Shown here: in pieces, positions 49,083 through 58,154 of the stretch
Position numbering within the stretch: position 1 is the stretch's first letter
Layout of the letters: the number at the start of each line of letters is the position of its first letter
Assembly: GCA_964601225.1 (NCBI GenBank)
Contig: CAZRMM010000007.1
Coordinates: 16,736-80,735, forward strand
Direction of reading: 5' to 3'
DNA: 64,000 bases
Source of the DNA: CAYRGC01 sp964601225
GTDB taxonomy: Bacteria > Patescibacteriota > Gracilibacteria > Peribacterales > Peribacteraceae
Translations under genes and position numbers: made by a program
Notes under the pieces: model-generated
The model's input: only the letters and a program-made list of their open reading frames with translations
What the model was told of the DNA's origin: nothing
Database searches by the model: none

Positions 49083-50867
49083 TCAGCCGAAGATGATGCG
49101 CACGCCGCCGAGATCCGCGTAGTCGAATTCGTGGAAGTGATGAATGGAGCCGATGAAGACGCGATTGCGGGGCACTTTCATCTCCTTTGCCACGGTCGTG
49201 ATGGTGTCGGGGCCGAAAGGAAGGTCGCGATAGACGAGATCGATCGTAAAATTACGGTAGAAGCCGGCCTTATGGAGGTGCGGGAGTGCCTGACGAATCT
49301 CATCCATGGAATTCTCCTCCTTCGTGCCGTCCGGAGCGTTGCAATGGACCAGAGTCACATTGCGGCCGACTTCGTTCCGATTAATGTAATCGAGGATCGG
49401 TTGCAGACGACTGACGTGATGGATAAAGGCGATAAACTTGCCTTTGCGAAGGTATTCAAATTTTCTCAGAAGCAGTCGGTGCAGCGGCGGAATGGTTCGT
49501 GACATTCGCAGTGCACTCAAGACGACGTAATCTTGATAAATGACGCAGAGCACCAGGAGTAGGCATGGAATGAAGTAAATTTCGAAGAAGCGGAGGTTAT
49601 CAGGGTCGATGCGAATGTTTCCAAACATGCCGAAAATCGTCGCGAGGAGGGCCAGAATCACGGCGACGACGGGTGCATGGTACGTTCGTTTTAGTTCCGA
49701 TCGTTGGCTCTTTAAAATCAGGTTTCCCATGGCGAAGAGGCTCATGACGCCGAGGAAGGCGATGGTATACACCCCCGCAAGAGAGAGAAGATCGCCTTGG
49801 GTGATAACGAGGATGGAGCTACAGAGAACGAAGAACGTCAGCACGATACGCGGGAAGGATCCACGGTTGTTTTCTTTGGTAAACCAGTTCGGGATACAAC
49901 CGTCGGCGGCCATACGGTGCAAAAGACCGGATACGCCGACGTACGCCGTGAGTACGGCGCCGCAGAGCACAAGGAAGGCATCGATGCATACCACGTACTG
50001 GAGCCATGTTCCGCCGATGGCTTGCGCCGCATCCGCGAGAAGAAAATCCTTGGCGGAGGTGATCGCGTCGTACGGCATAGCGTAGAGCGTTACGAGGGAG
50101 ATGAGAGGGTTAAAGAGCGTTACGCCGAGAAGCATGTTTCTGAGGGTCTTTCGAAAAACTCCTCGTCCTTGTTCTTCGACGAAGTTTGCAGAACTTTCGA
50201 AGCCCGAGACACCGAGGAGCGATGCCGAGAACGCGAGATAGAGCGTCATCGCAAGGCCGCCGTTTTGCGTCACGATGCTTCCGGTGGCGTGCCAGTTCGC
50301 GACAAGATGCGACGTTCCTCCCGTGAGCCAGTAGAGCCCGCCCATAGCCAGGAAAAGCGTCAGTGTCGCCACGTGCGTACCGAAGATCGCGAGAGCCACC
50401 TTCGCGGAATCTTTCACGCCGGCGATGACGAGAAGCGCGAAAAGAAAAAGAACGACGATGGTCACTCCCATGACCGGCAGTTCTACGAAATGGTGAAAGT
50501 GTTCCGACGCATTCTCGACCGCCTTGTTCAGGTACTCCACGCCGACTTTCGCCGAGATGACGGCAGTGGCGATGTAGGAAAGAAATGTCATGACGCCCGC
50601 GACTGCCGCGACGGTTTTGGAGGTGCCGTTGAGGAGACAGTTGTAAGCGCCGCCGTTCACGGGGAGCGCTTCCACCACTTCCGTATACACTTTTTTGTAG
50701 AGGAAGAGCACGATGCCGATTCCGAGGAGAATGAGCGGTGCGTAGATGCCCGCGAAGAGAGCGGCGATGCCCGAGACGTAGAGTGCCGAGCTCAAAATGT
50801 CGTTGCCGCAAATGGCGGTCGCTGCCGCCTGGCCCAGCTTGGAATGAGAGTGATCGGATGAGGACAT
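49083..50867 (-). CDS. APC-superfamily permease with C-terminal regulatory domain
   Basis: The 594-aa protein has a typical APC start (GNDILSSALYVSGIAA near 21-36), about 12 hydrophobic helices up to residue 440, and a 140-residue soluble C-terminus. The latter (VTLVHCNAPDG near 512, NRVFIGSIHHF near 570) resembles the universal-stress-like tail of the antiporter at 51871. It would import amino acids or related cations; the substrate is unknown. The leader is a pyrimidine tract without a Shine-Dalgarno. Bases 50868-51050 hold this leader and the K+ channel promoter only. Confidence 0.88.
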   Translation of the reverse strand: MSSSDHSHSKLGQAAATAICGNDILSSALYVSGIAALFAGIYAPLILLGIGIVLFLYKKVYTEVVEALPVNGGAYNCLLNGTSKTVAAVAGVMTFLSYIATAVISAKVGVEYLNKAVENASEHFHHFVELPVMGVTIVVLFLFALLVIAGVKDSAKVALAIFGTHVATLTLFLAMGGLYWLTGGTSHLVANWHATGSIVTQNGGLAMTLYLAFSASLLGVSGFESSANFVEEQGRGVFRKTLRNMLLGVTLFNPLISLVTLYAMPYDAITSAKDFLLADAAQAIGGTWLQYVVCIDAFLVLCGAVLTAYVGVSGLLHRMAADGCIPNWFTKENNRGSFPRIVLTFFVLCSSILVITQGDLLSLAGVYTIAFLGVMSLFAMGNLILKSQRSELKRTYHAPVVAVILALLATIFGMFGNIRIDPDNLRFFEIYFIPCLLLVLCVIYQDYVVLSALRMSRTIPPLHRLLLRKFEYLRKGKFIAFIHHVSRLQPILDYINRNEVGRNVTLVHCNAPDGTKEENSMDEIRQALPHLHKAGFYRNFTIDLVYRDLPFGPDTITTVAKEMKVPRNRVFIGSIHHFHEFDYADLGGVRIIFG

Positions 50868-51037
50868 AAGGAGAGGAAAGGAGGAGGCAGGTTAACAACA
50901 AAGGACTTCGCGCGTTTGCGGCGAGGGGTGGGAACGTTTATCAGAGTGAAGTGGAAATCTCAAGGCCCCAAGATGTAGTGTATTCTTTACATTTCGGGAT
51001 TCGGGGAAATCCACTGCAAAAATACATCAAAAACCGC

Positions 51038-51043
51038 TATACT
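51038..51043 (+). promoter_or_regulatory. -10 box of K+ channel gene
   Basis: TATACT ends 7 bases before the ATG at 51051; CTGCAA at 51014-51019 is a possible -35 (18-base spacer). A leaderless mRNA is predicted. Confidence 0.6.
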
Positions 51044-51050
51044 ATGCGTA

Positions 51051-51881
51051 ATGATACGCACACACATCCGCGCTCTCTCGCCGCTCCGCTGGTTCGAACG
51101 GTTTACGGCTCTCCCGTACCGCGACCTTTTTGCAATTTGGGTATTCATGGTCATCGCCTGCGCGCAGACATTTTTCCTCCTGAGTCGCTTTGTTCCCAAT
51201 CAGGGCATTCGCGGTATCGCCAATCTGGATAGCGGCTGGATGCAGCTCGGCGACAGCGTGTACTTCAGCATCGTAACCGCAACCACGGTGGGCTACGGCG
51301 ATCTTACCCCTCTCGGTGTTTCCCGCGCCGTTGCCGCGATGGAGGCGCTCATCGGCTTCGGTCTTTTTGCGATTTTCATCAGCAAGATGGTTTCCGAAAA
51401 ACAGGAGACGGCCCTCTTCAACGTTCATCGTCTCTCGTTCCAAAACGCGTTCTTGGCGACAAGCGAGGGATTCTTCGTTCTTCGCCACGACTGCGATGCG
51501 ATTATCGTGGAGGCACAGGGCAAGAAATCCCTTTCAGATCATTCATGGAGCAACCTGCGCATCGTGTACCAAAAGTGCCAAACGCTCCTCGAGAGCGCGC
51601 TCGAGTTTTACGCCGATTTCGACTGGTACACGCTCGATTCCCGCCGCGAGGCGCTGCTTCTCGAGTCGGCACAGCGAACAATCGATCGATTGCATTCGGT
51701 CGAAGAAACGCTCAAGACGGCCGGAGTTTCCTGGGAACACCATGAGGATGTCCGCAGTGAGCGGGATGATTTCGTGGCTCTCGCCCAGGACATCGCTGGC
51801 CAATGGTGCGCGCGCGTTTCCGCGCAGAATGCCGAATGGTCGGAGAAGCTCAGCCGTTCGATCGCTGGGATCAGGGAATAA
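51051..51881 (+). CDS. Two-helix potassium channel protein
   Basis: The 276-aa protein has a membrane helix at about 27-45, a pore helix with selectivity filter TTVGYGD at 78-84, and a second helix near 93-113. This is the KcsA-type 2TM pore. The cytosolic C-terminus of about 150 residues is helical and lacks an obvious RCK (GxGxxG) domain. It overlaps the antiporter gene end by 11 bases, convergently. Together with the permease and antiporter it forms an ion/solute transport cluster. Confidence 0.92.
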   Translation: MIRTHIRALSPLRWFERFTALPYRDLFAIWVFMVIACAQTFFLLSRFVPNQGIRGIANLDSGWMQLGDSVYFSIVTATTVGYGDLTPLGVSRAVAAMEALIGFGLFAIFISKMVSEKQETALFNVHRLSFQNAFLATSEGFFVLRHDCDAIIVEAQGKKSLSDHSWSNLRIVYQKCQTLLESALEFYADFDWYTLDSRREALLLESAQRTIDRLHSVEETLKTAGVSWEHHEDVRSERDDFVALAQDIAGQWCARVSAQNAEWSEKLSRSIAGIRE

Positions 51882-53667
51882 AGACGAATGGTACGCGCAG
51901 TCGTTTCACGTCCTCCAGCCGGTAATCGAGCATTTTCGAGCCCACGAACACGATGGAGGCTTCGTGGCCCGAAAGAAACGATTCAATGTTGTCCTGGAGA
52001 AGGCCCGGACGAATGACGAACGAGAAGTCGAGCGGCTTCCTACCCTCGCTCTCCAGAGAGGAATTGATGCTGCCGAAGAGCGCGGTTGCCTGCGTTTCGA
52101 CGTCGGCCCTGAACCGTTCTGAGTATCGGCTTTCGGGGCAATGCAGGAGAGTCACGGACTTCACGCCGTGGGAAACAGCCCAATCCGTTACCGCCTGCAT
52201 GCGGTCGAGGAATGACCATCCGCGGGAGCAGAGGACGGCCGTGGGGCCTTTCTGACGGGCACCGACGGGGAACGCCGGCATGTCGGCGGCGATGCCGAGT
52301 AATTTAGCGACAAAAGGAGTGAAGGGCGGTTGGATGATGAGTGTCAGAAGGATGACCCAAAGACCGAGGGCCACCACCGTATTCGCTTCGGGAAGTCCGG
52401 AGACGCGAAAGCCTATAAGGAGCACCGCGGGAATCACGCCCGTCTCCCGTACGAAGGAGAGGAAGAGAAGCTCACGAAAAGTCAGACCTTTCTTCCCGCG
52501 CATGAACAATGCGAGGGAGAGGAACACGGCGATCGGTCGGATGACGAACATGAACAGGAGTCCTAGGGAGATTCCCAGTCCGGCCACGGAGAGAAGCGAC
52601 GCCGGATCCACAGCGGCGCCCAGCAACATAAAGATCAGGGGTTTCATGAATCCCTCGATCGTATGGTTGAAGTAGTGCTCGACATGCTGGATGTGCTCTT
52701 CCAGATTAAAGAGCAGTCCGGCGATGAATACGGCGAGGAATCCGCTTCCCCCCAGTGTCACGGCAAGGACGTAGCACGCCAGCGGGACGGCGAGGAAGAG
52801 CGCCGAGTCCGCGTCGCCGGAAAGGCCCGTACGTGCCTTCCACTTACTCCAGAAATGCAGGATGCCGAAGCCGGTTGTCCCCACCACGGAGCCGATTACA
52901 AGCTCCCGGAGGATTTCCATGCCGGTGTGTGCGGAGAGAAGGGCGCTATACGTGCTGAATAGCGACATTTCATCCGATGGTCCTTCTGGGGCGTGGCCTG
53001 TGCCGAGTACGATGCCGAGGAAGACAGTCGTCAGCACGGCGCCGATGACGTCGTTGATGGCGCTTTCGCTCACTGCCAGGTCGCGGGCGCGAGGATTCTT
53101 AAAAGCCAGGCTTTTGAGACTCGGAATGATGGCTGCGGGATCGGTGGATGCAAGCGCGCTTCCGAGCAGGATGATTGCCCCCACGGGGAGGGCCAGGCCG
53201 AAGGATGGCGAGAGAGCACCCAGGACCCAGGAGAAGAGTAGAGCCGTAACGATCGTTGCAATGAATGCCAGAGAGAGAATGGGGCCGATCAGCTTTTTAA
53301 ATCGCGTGAAGGGAGTTTCCAGTCCTCCCCCAAAGAGAATGAGTGCCGCACCCAGAGTTGCGAGAACGGTGAGTACCCGACTGTCGTCGACCAGTATCGA
53401 CAACGGTGCGCGCTCTAGCATGCCGATGAAGATCGCCAATACGAACGAGGGAATGACAGTCGGTTTGGCAAGTTCGTACGCGAGAAAACCAAAGATGAGC
53501 ACCATCACCGCCTCGAAAAACACAACGAGGATCGCTCCCTGTCCCGCGAGGTGCGGGAATGTTTCCGTAAATAGAACAGGCGTTCCGAGAGACACGAGCC
53601 AGCTCACGACGAGCAGCCCGGCGATGAGCAGGTAGTTGAACGCGTACCGGACATGCGAGATCGCCAT
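51871..53667 (-). CDS. Cation/proton antiporter (CPA family) with universal-stress-like tail
   Basis: The protein (598 aa from ATG 53667) has 12-13 hydrophobic helices of the Na+/H+ exchanger fold. The ion-site region LLGSALASTDPAAIIPSLKSL and SESAINDVIGAVL (about 168-205) carries the conserved Asp residues of CPA antiporters. The last 130 residues form a soluble domain (TAVLCSRGWSFLDRMQAV, then VTLLHCPES, and VFVGSKMLDY near the end) like universal stress proteins. A TTG at 53721 could extend it by 18 residues. It probably sets cytoplasmic pH/Na+ or K+ levels. Confidence 0.92.
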   Translation of the reverse strand: MAISHVRYAFNYLLIAGLLVVSWLVSLGTPVLFTETFPHLAGQGAILVVFFEAVMVLIFGFLAYELAKPTVIPSFVLAIFIGMLERAPLSILVDDSRVLTVLATLGAALILFGGGLETPFTRFKKLIGPILSLAFIATIVTALLFSWVLGALSPSFGLALPVGAIILLGSALASTDPAAIIPSLKSLAFKNPRARDLAVSESAINDVIGAVLTTVFLGIVLGTGHAPEGPSDEMSLFSTYSALLSAHTGMEILRELVIGSVVGTTGFGILHFWSKWKARTGLSGDADSALFLAVPLACYVLAVTLGGSGFLAVFIAGLLFNLEEHIQHVEHYFNHTIEGFMKPLIFMLLGAAVDPASLLSVAGLGISLGLLFMFVIRPIAVFLSLALFMRGKKGLTFRELLFLSFVRETGVIPAVLLIGFRVSGLPEANTVVALGLWVILLTLIIQPPFTPFVAKLLGIAADMPAFPVGARQKGPTAVLCSRGWSFLDRMQAVTDWAVSHGVKSVTLLHCPESRYSERFRADVETQATALFGSINSSLESEGRKPLDFSFVIRPGLLQDNIESFLSGHEASIVFVGSKMLDYRLEDVKRLRVPFVFIP

Positions 53668-53745
53668 GGGCGTGCGAAGGGGAATTTCCGCTTTCCTATA
53701 GGAAAATTCCTTAAGAATCAACCCTCTTAGAGCCCGTTCTGTTGG

Positions 53746-54036
53746 TCATTCCGGCCGCGCTTCCACGTCGATGATCTCCTTTTCCGCCTTGTCGCGGACG
53801 TCTTTCGGCACGAGTCGCAGCGCGAGCCACAGGAGTAGGGGGATCACGGCGACGTCGTCGAGTTGTCCGAGGACGGGGAGGAAATCGGGAATGAGGTCCA
53901 CCGGCCACAGGATGTAGAGCAGCGAGAGCCACGGCAGAATCTTCGCGATCGCCGGCGTCTCGGGATACCGGCTCGCCGTGCGGTAGAGCCGGAAGGCGCG
54001 CATAAACCGGCGGAGGAGAGACGGAGTGGAGGACAT
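53746..54036 (-). CDS. DUF1232 membrane protein
   Basis: The 96-aa protein carries the DUF1232 core LLYILWPVDLIPDFLPVLGQLDDVAVI (in two halves, about 40-65), with one or two hydrophobic helices. The function of the family is unknown. TAAACT lies about 25 bases upstream of the ATG on the minus strand. It lies between the antiporter and a methyltransferase on the same strand. Confidence 0.88.
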   Translation of the reverse strand: MSSTPSLLRRFMRAFRLYRTASRYPETPAIAKILPWLSLLYILWPVDLIPDFLPVLGQLDDVAVIPLLLWLALRLVPKDVRDKAEKEIIDVEARPE

Positions 54037-54066
54037 GCGAAGAGGCAGACGAATGACCCGTCCAGT

Positions 54067-54780
54067 TTACGCCATGCTCGTAGCGTCGATTCCTTTGCGC
54101 GTGCTTTGCACCACGTACGGCCATGGCGGCAAACGCTGGCCTTTTATGAGTTGCACGGTCGGCTTTTTCCGGAAAACGGTCTCAAAAAGACCGCGCATTT
54201 CGTTAAAGATCGCGAGAATCACGAGGCCGCCCTCCTCCACCGTGTCGTCGATGGCCCGAAACAGCTCGACCTGTTCCTCTTCGTCCCAACACGTCATCGG
54301 CGTCGTCACCGTGGCCACTTGCGCCTTCTTTCCGCGGCCGAATTCCCGATCGGCGATTCCGGGGAGATCTTGGCCGTAGGCGTTATACACGCGCACGCGG
54401 TCGTCACGGACGGTCTTCGCCGCGAAAGTGGCGAACGCCGTATTCGGATCGACGGCGACGATCTTGCCGGTCGGGGCCAGCTTGCCGCTGCGGATCCATC
54501 CTCGTTCAAACGGACCCGTGCCACAGCCCACGTCGATGGCGCGTTCGATGTCGTCCGGCATCATGCGCATGATCCGATTGATCACCTGGTCGCACGTCGT
54601 CGCGATGGCGCCGGACTGCATGTTCATCCTGAGTATCTCACTTAGAAAGGTTTTGATGTGCAGGTACTGTTCTTTCAGTTTTTCGCCGAAGGTCAGCGTT
54701 CCAGGCTTCACGTCCGACCGAGGTGGGGCGTGCGGGAGAGGCTCGAGCAAATGGCCGTTTACAGCATCCGGTTTCGACAC
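54067..54780 (-). CDS. Class I SAM-dependent methyltransferase
   Basis: The 237-aa protein has the SAM-binding motif I AIDVGCGTG at 81-89, an acidic motif II in IVAVDPNTAF near 107, and a later PxxD-like TTPMTCWDEEEQ block. The substrate cannot be told. The start codon is GTG 54780; TATACT (54794-54789) ends 8 bases before it, predicting a leaderless mRNA. It is divergent from the GIY-YIG gene. Confidence 0.87.
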   Translation of the reverse strand: MSKPDAVNGHLLEPLPHAPPRSDVKPGTLTFGEKLKEQYLHIKTFLSEILRMNMQSGAIATTCDQVINRIMRMMPDDIERAIDVGCGTGPFERGWIRSGKLAPTGKIVAVDPNTAFATFAAKTVRDDRVRVYNAYGQDLPGIADREFGRGKKAQVATVTTPMTCWDEEEQVELFRAIDDTVEEGGLVILAIFNEMRGLFETVFRKKPTVQLIKGQRLPPWPYVVQSTRKGIDATSMA

Positions 54781-54917
54781 AGCCGTGGAGTATACGACGT
54801 TCTTTTTGCGCGCGGAACGTCAGTTTGTGGCTGATGGATCGGCATTCTTCTTCTCAGGCCTTTCCATATTGTCGTTCCTCTCTCGAGCGGCGCATTTTTA
54901 CGGGTCATTGTGGCCGC

Positions 54918-55304
54918 ATGCGTGATTATGTCGTTTACATTCTCCGATGCGCGGACGGGAGCCTCTACGTGGGGCTCACGGGAGATCTGGAAAACCGGCT
55001 GCGTCAGCACGCGGACGGCGTTTTCGCCGGTGCCTACACGTCCACGCGGCGCCCGGTGACCCTGGTCTACGTCGCGCGCTTCGCCGACGTCTTCGAGGCG
55101 ATCTCCTGGGAACGGCGCATCAAGCGCTGGACCCGCGCGAAGAAGGAGGCGTTGATTCGGGGGGAGTGGGGGGAGGTGCAAAAGCTCGCGGCATGCGCGA
55201 ATGAAAGTCATCATCGCAATGTTTTCATTGATCGCGTCTCCGATGCGGCACGCACAAAACTTCTGCGTATCACTCTGCAAAAAGCTCCCAGCATGTCACC
55301 CTGA
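54918..55304 (+). CDS. GIY-YIG nuclease-like protein (UPF0213/YhbQ type)
   Basis: The 128-aa protein begins MRDYVVYILRCADGSLYVG, the GIY-YIG core (YIL at 7-9 and YVG at 17-19). The conserved Arg in NRLRQH and the Glu in EAISWERRIKRW near 60 follow, as in the small stand-alone family. A DNA nuclease role is possible; biological roles are poorly known. Its C-terminus runs into a palindromic repeat that supplies the stop, so the tail after about residue 85 may be repeat- or drift-derived. Confidence 0.85.
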   Translation: MRDYVVYILRCADGSLYVGLTGDLENRLRQHADGVFAGAYTSTRRPVTLVYVARFADVFEAISWERRIKRWTRAKKEALIRGEWGEVQKLAACANESHHRNVFIDRVSDAARTKLLRITLQKAPSMSP

Positions 55305-55375
55305 GCGGAGTCGAAGGGTGACATGCTGGTGTCATGGTTCGTCCCTCGACTCCGCTCGGGATGACACCATGACAC
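55290..55375. repeat. Paired GAGCGGAGTCGA palindromes
   Basis: The first hairpin has a 13-bp stem (AGCATGTCACCCT and its complement) around GAGCGGAGTCGA. The second, in opposite orientation, has TCGACTCCGCTC between complementary TGTCAT/ATGACA arms. This is a widespread REP-like intergenic sequence, recognisable when mistranslated as HPERSRR/DSARDD. It may act as a terminator for the flanking convergent genes. Confidence 0.8.
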
Positions 55376-55448
55376 AAAGGGGCCGTATCGAAGGGCGAAC
55401 CACACAATGGCTCGCACCTCAGGGTGACACAGCTAAATAGATGAGGAG

Positions 55449-56045
55449 CTAAGTAGCTTCAAGATTTTTAATTGTTGTTTTCCCGCCTCCATTTTTTAGC
55501 TCAAAAATCATAGTTGCAGCATATTTATAAGAAAAATTCTTATCGTTTAATGCTGAATATTCAGCCTCAATACTTAAGGTTACATGTCCTTCTGATAGGG
55601 GTTTGTCTGGAGTTATCTCAAACATTATTGGAGAAGTTTGATGCGGAAATACGATCATTTGAAGATCAGACGCTTTTGCAGATATTTCTTTGCCATTGAG
55701 CTCAATTTTCACATTTGTGATGCGCGCGCTTAAGGGGCGGTTACCACAATTTATTGTGCTCAGCTCGAGTGAACCTACATTGAGTGCAAGACTGCTGGGC
55801 ACCCACTCCATATAAAAATACGGTCTAGAGTTGAGTAGATATTCCTGCTGCATAATTTCAGATTGTTTTGCAGAGTAATCAGTAGCCCGTTTCGCGAACC
55901 AAGCTGCTATCGCCGCAGCTACTGCTCCTCCGACGGTTCCTATTGCTGTTAGAAATTCGAGAGCACCTGACTGTAGATACCAGGGGTCGGTTGGAACGGT
56001 CATAAGTTGATGAAGAATGCCTGGAAAGAAGCTCCCTGAGTGCAT
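55449..56045 (-). CDS. Unknown membrane-anchored protein, AT-rich
   Basis: The 198-aa protein has one membrane helix at about 28-50 (LEFLTAIGTVGGAVAAAIAAW) and a beta-rich C-terminal domain (about 75-195) resembling generic Ig-like or membrane-associated folds. Codon use is clearly more AT-rich than its neighbours, suggesting recent acquisition. The start is ATG 56045: TATATT (56059-56054) ends 8 bases before it. A longer frame reaching 56387 is antisense to sufB and rejected. It is divergent from sufB with overlapping -10 boxes. Confidence 0.65.
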   Translation of the reverse strand: MHSGSFFPGILHQLMTVPTDPWYLQSGALEFLTAIGTVGGAVAAAIAAWFAKRATDYSAKQSEIMQQEYLLNSRPYFYMEWVPSSLALNVGSLELSTINCGNRPLSARITNVKIELNGKEISAKASDLQMIVFPHQTSPIMFEITPDKPLSEGHVTLSIEAEYSALNDKNFSYKYAATMIFELKNGGGKTTIKNLEAT

Positions 56046-56053
56046 AGAAAGCC

Positions 56054-56061
56054 AATATACT
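56054..56061. promoter_or_regulatory. Overlapping divergent -10 boxes
   Basis: TATATT on the minus strand (56059-56054) and TATACT on the plus strand (56056-56061) share four bases. One serves the 55449-56045 gene and the other sufB; both start codons lie 6-8 bases away. Confidence 0.65.
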
Positions 56062-56067
56062 ATCTCC

Positions 56068-57549
56068 GTGTCTGGTTCCCAGCCCATCTTCGCCCAGCCT
56101 TCGCCCTCCGGGGCTTCGGCCGGCAGGCGGCCTTCCAAAACTTCCCCTGAGCAGGATGGGATTTTCGCAGGGTTGAGTCGCGACGTCTTCGATGCCGCGA
56201 ACCCGGCGCCGTACGCGGAAGGTGCCAAGAGGGGCGTCGATGAAGCGCTGGTGAAGCAGATCAGCGCGGATAAGAACGAACCCGCGTGGATGCTGGAGCA
56301 TCGCCTCGAGAGTCTCCGGATCTTCCGCGAGAAGGAGATGCCGAAATGGGGCGCGGATCTCAGCAAGCTCGATCTGGAGAACATCATCTACTACGCCCGA
56401 CCGGGCACGCAGAACACGGATAATTGGGGCGAGGTGCCCGAGGAGATCCGCAAGGTCTACGATCGCCTGGGCATTCCCGAGGCCGAGCGCAAGGTGCTCG
56501 CGGGTGTCGGCGCGCAGTACGAATCGGAAGTCGTCTACCACTCGCTCAAGAAGGAGTGGGAAGCGCAAGGCGTGATTTTCCTCGACATGGACGATGCCGT
56601 GCGCCAGCACCCCGATCTCGTGAAGCAGTACTTCATGAAGTGCGTTCCCGCGTCCGATCACAAATTCGCCGCGCTCCACGGCGCGGTGTGGTCCGGCGGT
56701 ACGTTCCTCTACGTGCCGAAGGGCGTCAAAGTCCGGGATCCGCTCCAGGCGTATTTCCGCATGAACGCGCGGAACATGGGCCAGTTCGAACACACGCTGA
56801 TCATCGTCGAGGAGGAGGCCGACGTGCACTACATCGAAGGATGCTCCGCGCCCAAGTACGGCTCACAGGGCCTGCATGCCGGCTTGGTTGAAGTGTTCGT
56901 CAAACAGGGCGCGAAGGCGCGGTACTCGTCCGTCGAGAACTGGAGCCGCGACACATACAACCTCAACACCAAGCGCGCGATCGTGGAGAAAGACGGCACG
57001 ATGGAATGGATCGGCGGCAACATGGGCAGCGGCGTCACGATGCTTTACCCGTGCTCGATGCTCGTGGGGGAGGGCGCGCGGTGCGATCACATGGCCATCG
57101 CGTTCGCGAACAAGAACCAGTGGCAGGACACGGGCGCGAAAGTCTTCCACATGGCGCCGCATACGAGCAGCAAGGTGATCAGCAAATCCATCAGCAAGGA
57201 GGGGGGCGCCGCGATCTACCGTGGCAAGCTGTACGTCGCTCCCCGCGCGCACGACTGCACGGCCAACGTGGAGTGCGACGCGCTGCTCTTGGACGAGGTC
57301 AGTCGCACCGACACGATCCCCGACATCCAGATCCGCAATAACGACGTCACGATCGCGCACGAGGCGACGGTGGGGAAGCTCTCCGAGGAGGACATGTTCT
57401 ACCTCATGACGCGCGGCATCGCGGAGGACGAGGCGAGAGCGATGATCGTGAATGGTTTTATTGAACCCATCGTCCGTCAGCTGCCGCTCGAATACGCGGT
57501 GGAAATGAATCGACTCATCGAATTGGAGATGGAAGGCAGTGTCGGCTGA
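56068..57549 (+). CDS. sufB: Fe-S scaffold protein SufB
   Basis: The 493-aa protein matches SufB throughout. Examples are AWMLEHRLESLRIFREKEMP near 76, YVPKGVKVRDPLQAYFRMN near 222, VHYIEGCSAPKYG near 253, and the C-terminal core HDCTANVECDALLLDE and RNNDVTIAHEATVGKLSEED. It forms the SufBC2D scaffold for Fe-S assembly. The start is GTG 56068, because TATACT ends 6 bases before it; an ATG-like extension upstream lies over the promoter. An N-terminal Pro/Ser-rich stretch (about 1-40) is longer than usual. Confidence 0.95.
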   Translation: MSGSQPIFAQPSPSGASAGRRPSKTSPEQDGIFAGLSRDVFDAANPAPYAEGAKRGVDEALVKQISADKNEPAWMLEHRLESLRIFREKEMPKWGADLSKLDLENIIYYARPGTQNTDNWGEVPEEIRKVYDRLGIPEAERKVLAGVGAQYESEVVYHSLKKEWEAQGVIFLDMDDAVRQHPDLVKQYFMKCVPASDHKFAALHGAVWSGGTFLYVPKGVKVRDPLQAYFRMNARNMGQFEHTLIIVEEEADVHYIEGCSAPKYGSQGLHAGLVEVFVKQGAKARYSSVENWSRDTYNLNTKRAIVEKDGTMEWIGGNMGSGVTMLYPCSMLVGEGARCDHMAIAFANKNQWQDTGAKVFHMAPHTSSKVISKSISKEGGAAIYRGKLYVAPRAHDCTANVECDALLLDEVSRTDTIPDIQIRNNDVTIAHEATVGKLSEEDMFYLMTRGIAEDEARAMIVNGFIEPIVRQLPLEYAVEMNRLIELEMEGSVG

Positions 57550-57587
57550 TTTTCGCTACTGCGAATTCACCTCCGCGAAGTTCCGAT

Positions 57588-58154
57588 CTATTTTGCGAGT
57601 ATCTCTGCGGCCGTTCCAAAAGCCTTTTTGCGGCGTTCCGGGTCCAGGGTCGGCGTGCGGAACGGAGCCTCTGTTCCCGCTTGCTTGCCCGTGAGCCATG
57701 CCGCGTCCCATTTCTTGCATAACGTGTCCAGATGGTCCATGAGCGCGTGCGCCTCGGCGAGGAGTTCGGGAGTGGCGCCGTGTTCGATCTTCGTCGCCAA
57801 GTCCTCCACGACGTCGGCGAGCGTACCGAGATCAGGGTTTTCCGGAAGGTAGCGCGTGTCCTTCACGGAGAGCCCCACGATATGCGACCGCAACACCGTG
57901 GGCATCATCGTGTCCGGGATCGTCAGTCGCTCCTGTTGCGTCTGCTCCGGAGGTTTCTTGGCTGCGAAGAGCATCCTGAAGGTTGCGGAGGCAGTGAGAA
58001 TACGCATCAGGATCGAGGGTGTTCCGGTGTTCTTCCCGGGGGGGATGCGATCCGTTGACCGCTCGGCGGCGGGTAACCTTTGAAGATCGTCTGAGGGAGT
58101 GAGGGCGGGCATTGGTCCCCGATTTTCCTGGCTCTCCATGTCGTCGTCAATCAC
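57588..58154 (-). CDS. Unknown protein of small-gene cluster
   Basis: The 188-aa protein has a Pro/charged N-terminal half and a helical C-terminal half (DLGTLADVVEDLATKIEHG, and ELLAEAHALMDHLDTLCKKW near 130-150). No family is recognised. The start is GTG 58154, overlapping the previous stop (GTGA), which implies translational coupling. It is the last gene of a minus-strand cluster lying between sufB and sufD. Confidence 0.6.
   Translation of the reverse strand: MIDDDMESQENRGPMPALTPSDDLQRLPAAERSTDRIPPGKNTGTPSILMRILTASATFRMLFAAKKPPEQTQQERLTIPDTMMPTVLRSHIVGLSVKDTRYLPENPDLGTLADVVEDLATKIEHGATPELLAEAHALMDHLDTLCKKWDAAWLTGKQAGTEAPFRTPTLDPERRKKAFGTAAEILAK

Noticed and set aside
55514..55699. Short plus-strand frame in the AT-rich region
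   Set aside because: It is antisense to the supported membrane-protein gene and has no start signals.
56046..56387. N-terminal extension of the AT-rich membrane protein
   Set aside because: It is antisense to sufB and upstream of the predicted -10 box; codon use changes sharply at 56045.
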